The position numbers and the translations under genes were made by a program. A DNA stretch of 64,000 bases, taken from Tianweitania sp. UT-5YL-CI-8. Lineage in GTDB: Bacteria > Pseudomonadota > Alphaproteobacteria > Rhizobiales > Rhizobiaceae. The stretch is taken from assembly GCF_030010215.1 (NCBI RefSeq), contig NZ_JASCRR010000019.1:1-64000 (forward strand), written 5' to 3'. Shown piece after piece: positions 18,827 to 30,455 of the stretch (positions within the stretch are counted from its first letter, which is position 1; every line of letters begins with the position of its first letter). A model generated the notes under the pieces. It made no database searches, was not told the origin of the DNA, and worked only from the letters and a program-made list of their open reading frames with translations.

Positions 18827-19329
18827 TCCTGACACCCGCTAAGTTCGAACACGTCCCATGGCACCTGTTTGATGCCATCCTCCTCGTACAGCACCGACAT
18901 ACGCATATAAGGTCCGAGATCGGCCATTATGAGAGTCTTGGGCGCCTCGGTGCCTTCCGCGGGCAAGAGCCCGATCCTGCCCTTCTCGTCAGCCGCGTAG
19001 ACGATGCCTTCCCAGACCGTGCAGGCGGCGATTTCCTCGCCGGTCACGTCCCCCTCCGGACAATCGTTCATCAGCATTCCGCGCGCGCGGCGTACTCCAT
19101 CCGTCCAGATCACCATGCCGTCGAGGACGACGCCTTCGGGAAACGACATCTTGAAGCTGTTGGTGACGGTGGCCGACGTGCCAGTGGGCTGGAAATCGAT
19201 GCCGGCTTCGGTCTCCACATTCTTGTAGACGGCCAGCTCGATCGGGCAAGCCGCATAAGCGGACACGGCGCCGGCGAACTGCGTGGCGAGAACCATCGAC
19301 AGACAGGCTGGCCGGCCGAGACGCATCAT
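18823..19329 (-). CDS. Exported hypothetical protein
   Basis: A 168-residue protein with a signal peptide: start at MMRLGRPACL, a hydrophobic core, and a likely cleavage after SAYA before ACPIELAVYKN. The mature part contains paired cysteines (near CPIE, NDCPEG, AACTVWEG and the C-terminal SGCQE) that could form disulfides in the periplasm. ATG 19329 overlaps the lysE-type stop as ATGA. No enzymatic motif is seen, and I do not recognise the family. It is followed by the SDR gene with a four-base overlap, so both are probably translated from the suc-lpd transcript region. Confidence 0.7.
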   Translation of the reverse strand: MMRLGRPACLSMVLATQFAGAVSAYAACPIELAVYKNVETEAGIDFQPTGTSATVTNSFKMSFPEGVVLDGMVIWTDGVRRARGMLMNDCPEGDVTGEEIAACTVWEGIVYAADEKGRIGLLPAEGTEAPKTLIMADLGPYMRMSVLYEEDGIKQVPWDVFELSGCQE

Positions 19330-19967
19330 CCAGCCTTCTGGATGGCGAGGCGCAGGCCGAGGCTGATGAAAACGAGCCCGCTGACGCGATCGACCCATTT
19401 GCTCGCGCGGCTGAAGGCCGCCCGCATGCGCGGCGTGGTCAGGAAGAAGCTGACGCCGACGAACCAGAGGATGAGGCAGCTTGCCATGACGAGGCCGTAG
19501 CCGAATTTGATCGAGGCAGGCGTATGCGCGCCGATCATCACCGAGAAGATCGACAGGAAGAAGAACACCGCTTTCGGGTTGAGGGCGTTGACGGCAAAGC
19601 CGAGGCTGAAGGCCTTTACCGCGCTCTGGCGCTTCGGCACTTCACCGGCTTCGGGCGCATAGGATTCGATTTCGGTGCGGCCGGCGCGCAGCGCCTTGAA
19701 GCCGATGTAAAGCAGGTAGGCGACGCCGCACCATTTGACGACGTTGAACAGGTAGATCGACTGCGAAATGATCAGCCCGAGCCCGAGGATGGTGTAGCTG
19801 ACATGCAGCATCAGAGCCGTGCCGATGCCGAAGCTGGTCAGAACAGCCTCGCGCCGCCCATGCGTCATTGACTGGCGGATGACCATGGCAAGGTCCGCCC
19901 CCGGCGAGACGATGGCGAAGGCAAACACCGCCATGAGCGAGGCAAGTTCGACGAAATAGGGATGCAT
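19326..19967 (-). CDS. LysE/RhtB family exporter
   Basis: A 213-residue membrane protein with about six hydrophobic segments. The family signature SPGADLAMVIRQSMTHGRREAVLTSFGIGTA occupies the first third, and VNALNPKAVFFFLSIF lies in the middle, where LysE/RhtB proteins have the conserved Asn-Pro-Lys. These proteins export amino acids, especially basic ones, homoserine and threonine. The substrate is not deducible here. An AGGAGG site precedes ATG 19967. It lies between a MAPEG gene and the exported hypothetical gene. Confidence 0.88.
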   Translation of the reverse strand: MHPYFVELASLMAVFAFAIVSPGADLAMVIRQSMTHGRREAVLTSFGIGTALMLHVSYTILGLGLIISQSIYLFNVVKWCGVAYLLYIGFKALRAGRTEIESYAPEAGEVPKRQSAVKAFSLGFAVNALNPKAVFFFLSIFSVMIGAHTPASIKFGYGLVMASCLILWFVGVSFFLTTPRMRAAFSRASKWVDRVSGLVFISLGLRLAIQKAG

Positions 19968-20006
19968 GGCGTCCTCCTGGCCGACGTCAAACGCGACCGG
20001 CTGAGT

Positions 20007-20426
20007 TCAGAAGACCACGGTGAGAAACATGATGGCAAGCCCCGCGAGCGAGACCAGCCAGACCAGAGAGCGGATATAAGGAATGCCGGCGAGATAGAGC
20101 GGGATGTAGGCGAGGCGGGCGACGAGCCAGACCCAGGCGCCGATCAGTCCCCAGCCAGACGGGTCGCCGACAATCGCCAGCGCCAGGGCAAGGGCGATAA
20201 AAGCGGGGTAGGTTTCGCGGAAATTCAACGAAGCGCGTTCGGCGCGGCCGGCAAAGGGGCCGGTCGGCTTGCGGCCTTCGTCGCGCGGGCCTGCATTCCA
20301 TTCTGAGCCGAGTTCCTGCGTTGCCGAGAACCCCTGCAGCAGGATATGCACCACCAGCAGAACGACGCTCCACGCGACGAGCTGCACGAAAGGCGAAGCC
20401 ACGAGGTCCTGCATCATTTGGGTCAT
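20007..20426 (-). CDS. MAPEG family membrane protein
   Basis: A 139-residue inner-membrane protein with four hydrophobic segments. The MAPEG pattern is visible in the loop with RAERASLNFRETYPAFIALALAL (residues about 61-83), where this family has a conserved Asn-x-x-Glu region, and in the following WVWLVARLAYIPLYLAGIPYIRS. Eukaryotic members use glutathione; the bacterial function is mostly unknown. It is downstream of sucB with a 60-base gap and lies in the same direction as the suc operon. Confidence 0.85.
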   Translation of the reverse strand: MTQMMQDLVASPFVQLVAWSVVLLVVHILLQGFSATQELGSEWNAGPRDEGRKPTGPFAGRAERASLNFRETYPAFIALALALAIVGDPSGWGLIGAWVWLVARLAYIPLYLAGIPYIRSLVWLVSLAGLAIMFLTVVF

Positions 20427-20486
20427 TGGCCTTTCATAGGAGCCCGCAACAGGATTTCAGCCCCGTCGCGGATGCTCTGCTTAACC

Positions 20487-21779
20487 CTAGAGGTCCAGCA
20501 CCAGACGTTCCGGATCTTCCAGGCTGTCCTTGACGCGGACCAGGAAGGTCACGGCTTCCTTGCCGTCGACGATGCGGTGATCGTAGGAGAGCGCGAGATA
20601 CATCATCGGACGGATGACGATCTGGCCGCCGACCACGACCGGACGCTCCTGGATCTTGTGCATGCCCAGGATGCCGGACTGCGGCGCGTTCAGGATCGGC
20701 GTCGACATCAACGAGCCGTAAACGCCGCCATTCGAGATGGTGAAGGTGCCGCCCTGCATGTCGGCGACCGACAGCTTGCCATCGCGCGCGGCGATGCCGA
20801 GACGGCCGATTTCCTTTTCGATCTCGGCGATCGACATCTGGTCGGCATCGCGCACCACCGGAACCACGAGACCCTTGTCCGTGCCGACGGCGACGCCGAC
20901 ATGCGCATAATTCTTGTAGATCAGGTCGGTGCCGTCGATCTCGGCGTTGACAGCCGGGATTTCCTTCAGCGCATGCGTGACGGCCTTGGTGAAGAAGCCC
21001 ATGAAGCCAAGCTTCACGCCGTGCTTCTTCTCGAAGATGTCCTTGTACTTGGTGCGCAGGGACATCACCGCCGACATGTCCACCTCGTTGAAGGTGGTCA
21101 GCATGGCGGCCGTGCTCTGGGCTTCCTTCAGGCGGCGCGCAATGGTCTGGCGCAGCTTGGTCATGCGCACACGCTCTTCGCGCACTTCGTCATTGGCCGA
21201 GGTCGGCGCGCGAGGGGCAGTAGGAGCCGGCGCGGCGGGTGCCTTCGGTGTTTCGGCGGGCTGCGACGGCGCGCCCTTGGCGATGGCGTCGAGGACGTCG
21301 CCCTTGAGCACCTGGCCGCGCTTGCCCGAGCCCGCGACCTGATCGGCGGCAATGTTGTTTTCGGCCAGCAGCTTGGCCGCGGAAGGCGCCGGCGGCATGT
21401 CGCGGGCTTCGACGGGGCCTTCGCCGGCGATCTTTGCCGTCTGTGATGCGGCTTCCTTCGTGGTAGACGCAGCGTCGGGCGCCGATGCCTGGGCAACGGC
21501 TTGCGGCTTGGCTTCCTGCTTGGGCGCAGGGGCGGCGCCCGAAACGGCACCGATCATGCCCAGCAAAGCGCCGACGCCGACGGTCTCGCCTTCCTGGACG
21601 GTGATCTCAGACAGCGTTCCCGCCGATGGTGCCGGCACCTCGATCGTGACCTTGTCGGTTTCCAGTTCAACCAGCGGCTCGTCGGCGACGATGGCCTCGC
21701 CTGCCTTCTTGAACCACTTGCCGATGGTGGCTTCGCTGACGGATTCGCCGAGGGTCGGAACGCGGATTTCGGTAGCCAT
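20487..21779 (-). CDS. sucB: 2-oxoglutarate dehydrogenase E2, dihydrolipoyl succinyltransferase
   Basis: A 430-residue E2. It has a single lipoyl domain with the lipoylated lysine K43 in [12 protein letters not shown], an Ala/Pro-rich linker, a peripheral subunit-binding domain (near 140-180), and a C-terminal catalytic domain. The active-site His and Asp are in [11 protein letters not shown] (H401, D405). It transfers the succinyl group to CoA in the TCA cycle. It lies 33 bases after sucA. The protein length is normal. Confidence 0.97.
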   Translation of the reverse strand: MATEIRVPTLGESVSEATIGKWFKKAGEAIVADEPLVELETDKVTIEVPAPSAGTLSEITVQEGETVGVGALLGMIGAVSGAAPAPKQEAKPQAVAQASAPDAASTTKEAASQTAKIAGEGPVEARDMPPAPSAAKLLAENNIAADQVAGSGKRGQVLKGDVLDAIAKGAPSQPAETPKAPAAPAPTAPRAPTSANDEVREERVRMTKLRQTIARRLKEAQSTAAMLTTFNEVDMSAVMSLRTKYKDIFEKKHGVKLGFMGFFTKAVTHALKEIPAVNAEIDGTDLIYKNYAHVGVAVGTDKGLVVPVVRDADQMSIAEIEKEIGRLGIAARDGKLSVADMQGGTFTISNGGVYGSLMSTPILNAPQSGILGMHKIQERPVVVGGQIVIRPMMYLALSYDHRIVDGKEAVTFLVRVKDSLEDPERLVLDL

Positions 21780-21812
21780 GTGTTTGCCTGTCCGTTTTTG
21801 TCTTTGGTCGGT

Positions 21813-24800
21813 TTATTCGCCGAGTGCGTCGTCGAGGAACGCCTGAAGCTGTGCGAGGTGCTTAGACATCAGGCCGGTCGCGGGAGAAGCTGCCGCCGGA
21901 CGACCGGTGTAGCGTACACGCTGGTTCTTGGCGTCGATATGAGCGAGCACCCATTCCAGATACGGGTCGATGAACGACCATGCACCCATGTTCTTGGGCT
22001 CCTCCTGGCACCAAACCATTTCCGCATTGCGGAAGCGGCTGAGTTCGGTGATGAGCGCCTTGGCCGGGAATGGATAGAGCTGTTCGACGCGCAGCAGGTA
22101 GATATCGTTGATGCCGCGCTTCTCGCGCTCCTCGTAAAGATCGTAATAGACCTTGCCCGAGCACAGCACGACGCGGCGGATCTTGGAGTCCTTGACCAGC
22201 TTGATCGGCTTGTCGTTGTACTGCGCATCGTCCCACAGAAGACGGTGGAACGCGCTTTCGCCCGAGATTTCCGACAGCGAGGAGACGGCGCGCTTGTGGC
22301 GCAGCAGCGACTTCGGCGTCATCAGGATCAGCGGCTTGCGGAAGTCGCGCTTCAGCTGGCGGCGCAGGATGTGGAAGTAGTTGGCCGGCGTGGTGCAGTA
22401 GGCGACCTGCATATTGTCTTCGGCGCAGAGCTGCAGGAAGCGTTCGAGACGCGCCGACGAATGCTCCGGTCCCTGGCCCTCATAGCCATGCGGCAACAGA
22501 CAGACCAGACCCGACATGCGCAGCCACTTGCGTTCGCCCGACGAGATGAACTGGTCGAACACCACCTGGGCGCCATTGGCGAAGTCGCCGAACTGCGCTT
22601 CCCACAGCGTCAGTGCCTTGGGTTCGGCAAGGCTGTAGCCATATTCGAAGCCGAGAACGGCCTCTTCCGACAGCATCGAGTTGATGACTTCGTAGCCTGA
22701 CTGTGCCGCCGAAAGGTTGTTTAGCGGAATGTAGCGCGTCTCGTCCTTCTGGTCGTACAAAACCGTATGACGCTGCGAGAAGGTGCCGCGCTCGGAATCC
22801 TGGCCGGACAAGCGGATCGGGTTGCCGTCGAGCAGGATCGAGCCGAAGGCCAGCGATTCCGCCGTCGCCCAGTCGATGCCCTCGCCGGACTCGATCGCCT
22901 GGCGACGGTTTTCAAGGAAGCGGGCGATGGTGCGGTGGACTTCGAAGCCCTTCGGCACCTCGGTCAGCTTCCTGCCGATCTCCTTGAGCGTCTTCACCGG
23001 CACGGCGGTCTTGCCGCGGCGCAGTTCGTCCTGGTTGTCGGCTGCGCGCAGGCCAGACCACGCACCGTCCAGCCAGTCGGCCTTGTTGGGCTTGTAGGCC
23101 TGTCCGGATTCGAACTCGACCTCCAGATGGGCGCGCCATTCGGCCTTCATCGCATCCACCTCCGCCTGGGTGAGCAGGCCTTCGCCGATCAGCTTCTCGG
23201 CATAGAGTTGCACCGTCGTCTTGTGGGTGCGGATGTTGCGGTACATGATCGGCTGCGTGAACGCCGGCTCGTCGCCCTCGTTGTGGCCGAATCGGCGATA
23301 GCAGAACATGTCGACGACGACAGGCTTGTGGAACTTCTGGCGGAATTCGATGGCGACCTTGGCGGCGAACACCACGGCTTCCGGATCGTCGCCATTGACG
23401 TGGAAAACCGGCGCTTCGACCATCTTGGCCACATCCGACGGATAGGGCGAAGACCGCGACAGGCGGGGATTGGTGGTGAAACCGATCTGGTTGTTGATGA
23501 TGAAGTGCAGCGTGCCCGCGACGCGGTGTCCGCGCAGGCCGGACAGGCCGAGGATTTCGGCAATCACGCCCTGGCCAGCGAAAGCCGCGTCGCCATGCAG
23601 CAGCAGCGGCAACACCTTGGCGCGCTCTTCCAGCGGCACCATTTCCTCGCGGGTGCGCCCGAACAACTGGTCCTGCTTGGCCCGTGCCTTGCCCATCACG
23701 ACAGGATCGACAATTTCAAGGTGCGAGGGATTGGCGGTCAGGGAGAGGTGAACCTTGTTGCCGTCAAACTCGCGGTCGGAAGAAGCGCCGAGATGGTACT
23801 TCACGTCGCCCGAACCCTCGACATCGTCGGGGGCGGCCGAACCGCCCTTGAACTCATGGAACACAGCGCGATGCGGCTTGTGCATGACATTGGTAAGCAC
23901 GTTGAGACGGCCACGATGGGCCATGCCGAGCACGATTTCCTTCATGCCGAGCTGGCCGCCGCGCTTGATGATCTGTTCCAGCGCAGGAATCAACGACTCG
24001 CCGCCATCAAGGCCGAAACGCTTGGTGCCCTTGTACTTGACGTCGATGAACTGCTCAAAGCCTTCGGACTCGATCAGCTTCTGGAGGATCGCCTTCTTAC
24101 CGTTGGCAGTGAATTCGATCGCCTTGTCCGGACCCTCGATGCGTGCCTGGATCCAGGCCTTCTCCTCGGGATCGGAGATATGCATGAATTCGACGCCAAG
24201 CGTCGAGCAATAGGTGCGCTTGAGAATCTCGAGCATTTCGCGCACGGTCGCGTATTCGAGGCCCAGCACATTGTCGATGAAGATCTTGCGGTCGTAATCT
24301 TCTTCCTTGAATCCATAGGCTTCAGGCGAAAGCTCGTTATAGTCCTCGAGCGGCTTGGCGATGCCGAGTGGGTCGAGATGGGCATGCAGATGCCCGCGCA
24401 TGCGATAGGCGCGGATCATCATGATGGCGCGAACGCTATCACGGGTCGCCTGCAGCACCTCGGATTGCGAGGGTGCCGAGACGCCGGTTGCGACAGCCTT
24501 GTCGCGAACCTTCTTTTCGACGACCTTTTCGATCAGGCCCCAATTGCCGTCGAGCGCGGAGACCAGTTCGCCATTGGCCTGCAGCGGCCAACTCGGACGC
24601 GACCAGGAGGCGCCTTGCGCATTCTTGCGCACGTCGCCCGCGTCGTCCTTCAACTCGTCAAAGAAATTGCGCCACTCCAAATTGACGGATGAAGGATCGT
24701 CTTCATAGGCCGCATGCAGCGCTTCGATATAGTCGGCATTGCCGCCATACAGGAACGAGGTGATGGAAAACTGATCGTTTGCTTGGTCAGAGCGTGCCAT
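21813..24800 (-). CDS. sucA: 2-oxoglutarate dehydrogenase E1 component
   Basis: A 995-residue thiamine diphosphate enzyme that decarboxylates 2-oxoglutarate. The N-terminus has FLYGGNADYIEALHAAYEDDP, used to dock the complex. Central hallmarks include HRGRLNVLTNVMHKP, LHGDAAFAGQG and FCYRRFGHNEGDEP. The C-terminal part includes LLPHGYEGQGPEHSSARLERFLQL and VWCQEEPKNMGAW. Length is normal. A 131-base gap with an inverted repeat separates it from the upstream sucD. It joins sucB and lpdA in forming the whole complex. Confidence 0.97.
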   Translation of the reverse strand: MARSDQANDQFSITSFLYGGNADYIEALHAAYEDDPSSVNLEWRNFFDELKDDAGDVRKNAQGASWSRPSWPLQANGELVSALDGNWGLIEKVVEKKVRDKAVATGVSAPSQSEVLQATRDSVRAIMMIRAYRMRGHLHAHLDPLGIAKPLEDYNELSPEAYGFKEEDYDRKIFIDNVLGLEYATVREMLEILKRTYCSTLGVEFMHISDPEEKAWIQARIEGPDKAIEFTANGKKAILQKLIESEGFEQFIDVKYKGTKRFGLDGGESLIPALEQIIKRGGQLGMKEIVLGMAHRGRLNVLTNVMHKPHRAVFHEFKGGSAAPDDVEGSGDVKYHLGASSDREFDGNKVHLSLTANPSHLEIVDPVVMGKARAKQDQLFGRTREEMVPLEERAKVLPLLLHGDAAFAGQGVIAEILGLSGLRGHRVAGTLHFIINNQIGFTTNPRLSRSSPYPSDVAKMVEAPVFHVNGDDPEAVVFAAKVAIEFRQKFHKPVVVDMFCYRRFGHNEGDEPAFTQPIMYRNIRTHKTTVQLYAEKLIGEGLLTQAEVDAMKAEWRAHLEVEFESGQAYKPNKADWLDGAWSGLRAADNQDELRRGKTAVPVKTLKEIGRKLTEVPKGFEVHRTIARFLENRRQAIESGEGIDWATAESLAFGSILLDGNPIRLSGQDSERGTFSQRHTVLYDQKDETRYIPLNNLSAAQSGYEVINSMLSEEAVLGFEYGYSLAEPKALTLWEAQFGDFANGAQVVFDQFISSGERKWLRMSGLVCLLPHGYEGQGPEHSSARLERFLQLCAEDNMQVAYCTTPANYFHILRRQLKRDFRKPLILMTPKSLLRHKRAVSSLSEISGESAFHRLLWDDAQYNDKPIKLVKDSKIRRVVLCSGKVYYDLYEEREKRGINDIYLLRVEQLYPFPAKALITELSRFRNAEMVWCQEEPKNMGAWSFIDPYLEWVLAHIDAKNQRVRYTGRPAAASPATGLMSKHLAQLQAFLDDALGE

Positions 24801-24837
24801 GTCTCATCGGAGCGTCGTGCTCCGTCTCCTTATTGGG

Positions 24838-24931
24838 GTAAATGGTGAATGGAAAAATGGTGAATGGAAGCCGCTCACCTGGAGCGCTGCTTTCCGAAAA
24901 GACCATTTACCATCCACTATTCACCATTCAC

Positions 24932-24934
<3 letters not shown>
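24838..24934. repeat. Imperfect inverted repeat built from ATGGTGAATGG units
   Basis: The left side carries two ATGGTGAATGG copies (24843-24867), and the right side carries two complementary, slightly diverged copies ending in the sucD stop codon (24902-24934). About 34 bases separate the arms, so the transcript could fold into a long hairpin. It lies in the only sizeable gap between sucD and sucA. It may be an interspersed palindromic repeat and could modulate mRNA stability or partial termination between the two halves of the operon. Confidence 0.6.
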
Positions 24935-25834
<900 letters not shown>

Positions 25835-25841
25835 TGGGATC

Positions 25842-26036
25842 CTATCTGCTTCTCAGGATATCTTCGATGCTCGTTAAACGAGCGACCATTTCACGATTCA
25901 AGACAACGAGCTCCTCGTTAACTCTCATCATCTCTGACATGTTCTTTCGTGAGCGTCGGACAAGAAATATCCACATCACGAGAAAGATAATGAACGGTGA
26001 GAACCCAATGACTGAGCCAATGAGATCGCCGCTCAT
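25842..26036 (-). CDS. Small membrane protein inside the suc operon, unknown function
   Basis: A 64-residue reading frame fills the gap between sucC and sucD. It has a hydrophobic helix near residues 11-26 ([16 protein letters not shown]), a basic stop-transfer RRSRKN, and a charged, heptad-like C-terminal part ([14 protein letters not shown]) likely to be a short amphipathic or coiled-coil helix. ATG 26036 is five bases after the sucC stop; its own Shine-Dalgarno is weak. Its TAG at 25844-25842 forms part of the sucD ribosome binding site. The tight fit and sensible membrane topology argue for a true gene. No named family is recognised. It is longer and more structured than expected for a random frame. 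Confidence 0.6.
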   Translation of the reverse strand: MSGDLIGSVIGFSPFIIFLVMWIFLVRRSRKNMSEMMRVNEELVVLNREMVARLTSIEDILRSR

Positions 26037-26041
26037 CTTGC

Positions 26042-27235
<1,194 letters not shown>

Positions 27236-27245
27236 GGCGACGTCC

Positions 27246-28359
<1,114 letters not shown>

Positions 28360-28377
28360 CAAGGTTTTCAATCGTTT

Positions 28378-28406
28378 AGATCAAGTTTCATTTACGTAAA
28401 CGTCAA
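28378..28406 (-). promoter_or_regulatory. Candidate promoter of the mdh-suc operon with an internal palindrome
   Basis: Reading leftward, TTGACG (28406-28401) resembles a -35 element and is followed after 17 bases by TGATCT, a poor -10. The spacer contains the perfect 10-base palindrome TTTACGTAAA at 28391-28400, a plausible operator. The -10 is weak, so the promoter call is tentative. Confidence 0.25.
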
Positions 28407-28572
28407 TATTTTGTGACGAAATAGTGACTGTTCCAACAATGATGCGCTTTATCTAGACGGCTTAGGTGGGAAGAATAGGTACTCCGACGTTGGCGACTTT
28501 GCCCGATTTCTTGCCCTACCGTATTCAAATCGTACTGCCGGAAGCAGAGCCGCAGAAAACCTGACCGTTTCC

Positions 28573-29748
28573 TCAGACAGCCTTCTGCAGCGCTCGTTCG
28601 TCGAACTCTTCCAGCCATTCCTTGCCCTGCATCTCAATGAGGCGCGACGCGGTGCGATCGAATTCGAACGCCTCGGTGCCGCGCCGCGCGACATACAATT
28701 CGGTCGGACTCGCTGCAGCGCTCACGACGAGCCGGGCATGGTGATCGTAGGCTGTGTCGATAAACAGGATGAAGCGCTTGGCTTCGTTGCGATTGGCTTC
28801 CGCCATCACCGGTATGTTGTCGACGAAGACGGTGCGGAAACGGCCGAGCAGAGCGAGATAATCGCGCGCGCCGAGCGGCCGGCCGCAGAGCTCTGCGAAG
28901 GAAAATCGGGCCGTGTCGGCTGATGCGAGCGGCACCTCGACCTGCCGGCCCTTGACGGTGACGGTCGTCGGCGCGGCCGCGGCGCCCTTGGTCATGACGG
29001 CCCAGATCTCGTCCATCTGCCGGTCAGTGTCAGGACCGGGCGGGGTGAGATAGACCGGCATGCGGTTGAGTTTTTCCAACCGGTAATCGGTATCGGCATC
29101 GAGATTGAGAACGGCCGCGTTGGCTTCCAGAATGGCGATGAACGGTATGAAAAGCTGCCGGTTCAGCCCATCGCGATAGAGGTCTTGCGGTGCGACATTG
29201 GAAGTCGCGACCAGCACCACGCCTAGCGAGAACAGCGCTGAAAACAGCCGGGACAAGATCATGGCATCGGCGATGTCGGTGACGGAAAACTCGTCGAAGC
29301 ACAGCACCCAGGCTTCTTCGGCGAGTGCCTTGGCAACGGGCGGAATGGGGTCGTCTTCCTTGACGATTCCTTCCTTGCGCGCCTGTCGGTGCTTCTGGAT
29401 GCGGTCATGCGCATCGGCCATGAAGTCGTTGAAATGAACCCGGCGCTTGCGCCGCACCGGCAGCAGCTCGAAGAACATGTCCATCAGCATGGTCTTCCCG
29501 CGTCCGACCCCGCCATAGACGTAGAGGCCCTTGACCGGTTCGGGCGCCCGGCGCTTGGCGAACAACCATCCCAGCGCGCTCGACTTGCGGGCCAGGCGCT
29601 TTTCCGAAATCTCGACGATCATTCGGTCGAGGGCGGAGACCACCTCCTGTTGGGCGGGATCGAATCGGATCGAGCCGCCTTCGACCATCTGGTCGTAGCG
29701 CTGCTTGACGGTCACATGGGTCTGTATGCCGTCTCGCAGGTGCTGCAT
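28573..29748 (-). CDS. zapE: Cell division protein ZapE (AFG1-family ATPase)
   Basis: A 391-residue AAA-type P-loop ATPase. The Walker A motif GGVGRGKT is at 79-86. The typical GKTMLMDMFFELLPVRRKRRVHFNDFM follows, and LCFDEFSVTDIADAMIL contains the Walker B. ZapE works at the division site in E. coli, and mitochondrial AFG1 aids turnover of membrane complexes. The rhizobial role is inferred. Downstream of omp19 in the same direction, with a 30-base gap, it continues the Brucella-like order mdh-zapE-omp19. Confidence 0.93.
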   Translation of the reverse strand: MQHLRDGIQTHVTVKQRYDQMVEGGSIRFDPAQQEVVSALDRMIVEISEKRLARKSSALGWLFAKRRAPEPVKGLYVYGGVGRGKTMLMDMFFELLPVRRKRRVHFNDFMADAHDRIQKHRQARKEGIVKEDDPIPPVAKALAEEAWVLCFDEFSVTDIADAMILSRLFSALFSLGVVLVATSNVAPQDLYRDGLNRQLFIPFIAILEANAAVLNLDADTDYRLEKLNRMPVYLTPPGPDTDRQMDEIWAVMTKGAAAAPTTVTVKGRQVEVPLASADTARFSFAELCGRPLGARDYLALLGRFRTVFVDNIPVMAEANRNEAKRFILFIDTAYDHHARLVVSAAASPTELYVARRGTEAFEFDRTASRLIEMQGKEWLEEFDERALQKAV

Positions 29749-29778
29749 GGCTTACTCTGGCGCGAGCGAAGGTCGGCG

Positions 29779-30303
29779 TTAGCGCGACAGGGACAGCGGC
29801 AAGCCGTTGGAGGTCTGACCGTCGAAGCGACCCTGGGCGGACGAAGACAGGTTTGCCAAGGTGCCACCATTCTCATCGTAAAGCGTCAGCTGCTTGCCGG
29901 CGACGTTCCACGACTTCACGCCGTCCAGCGGTGCCGGGCAGCGCAGCGGCCCGGCCCGGAAGCCCTGGCCGAATTTCGTCTGCGGCGTGGCGATGCGGCA
30001 GTTCTGGCCTGAAACGCTGGCGTTCCAGACGCCGGCGACGCTGCCCGCGGTCAGATCCGGCGCGTTCGGATTGGGCTGCGGCGGCAGCGAGGCGACCTGG
30101 GTATTGGGCGGTGTCGGGAACTGCGAGGCGGGTGCCGGGGCAGCGGGCGGCGGTAGCTGCCCCGTGGTCACGGTTCCGGCCGGTGCGGGGGGCAGTGGAG
30201 CGGGGCCGGCATTGACTTCGGAGAAGCGCGAGCTCTGGCAGCCTGACGCTGCGGCGAGCGCGGCGAAGGAAAGTGCCACAAGTGCCAATTTCGAGAGTGC
30301 CAT
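29779..30303 (-). CDS. omp19: Omp19-like outer-membrane lipoprotein (AprI/Inh-type protease inhibitor)
   Basis: A 174-residue lipoprotein. The signal peptide ends in Ala-Ser-Gly-Cys with acylated C22. A Pro/Ala-rich disordered region covers about 30-80. The C-terminal domain contains GSVAGVWNASVSGQNCRIAT and GPLRCPAP, with two cysteines forming the disulfide, and ends in GRFDGQTSNGLPLSLSR. This matches Brucella Omp19, a lipoprotein that inhibits host and lysosomal proteases. GGAGG precedes the ATG. A GAAGCC/GGCTTC hairpin lies just upstream at 30318-30335 in the leader and may affect translation. The assignment rests on recalled similarity to Brucella Omp19. Confidence 0.9.
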   Translation of the reverse strand: MALSKLALVALSFAALAAASGCQSSRFSEVNAGPAPLPPAPAGTVTTGQLPPPAAPAPASQFPTPPNTQVASLPPQPNPNAPDLTAGSVAGVWNASVSGQNCRIATPQTKFGQGFRAGPLRCPAPLDGVKSWNVAGKQLTLYDENGGTLANLSSSAQGRFDGQTSNGLPLSLSR

Positions 30304-30455
30304 ACCGGTCCTCCATCGAAGCCATCCCCGGCTTCGGCGCGTTTCATGATGCCTTTCTAAAAAGGCTAAGATGGCAGCATTTCAACCGCATATGGTTAAA
30401 ATACGGTTTGCGTTGGAGATTGTTGCAGAATTGTCTCACAAACTTTGACTGACCT

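Noticed and set aside
22767-24692. 641-codon rightward frame
   Set aside because: It lies wholly antisense to sucA and has no recognisable domain.
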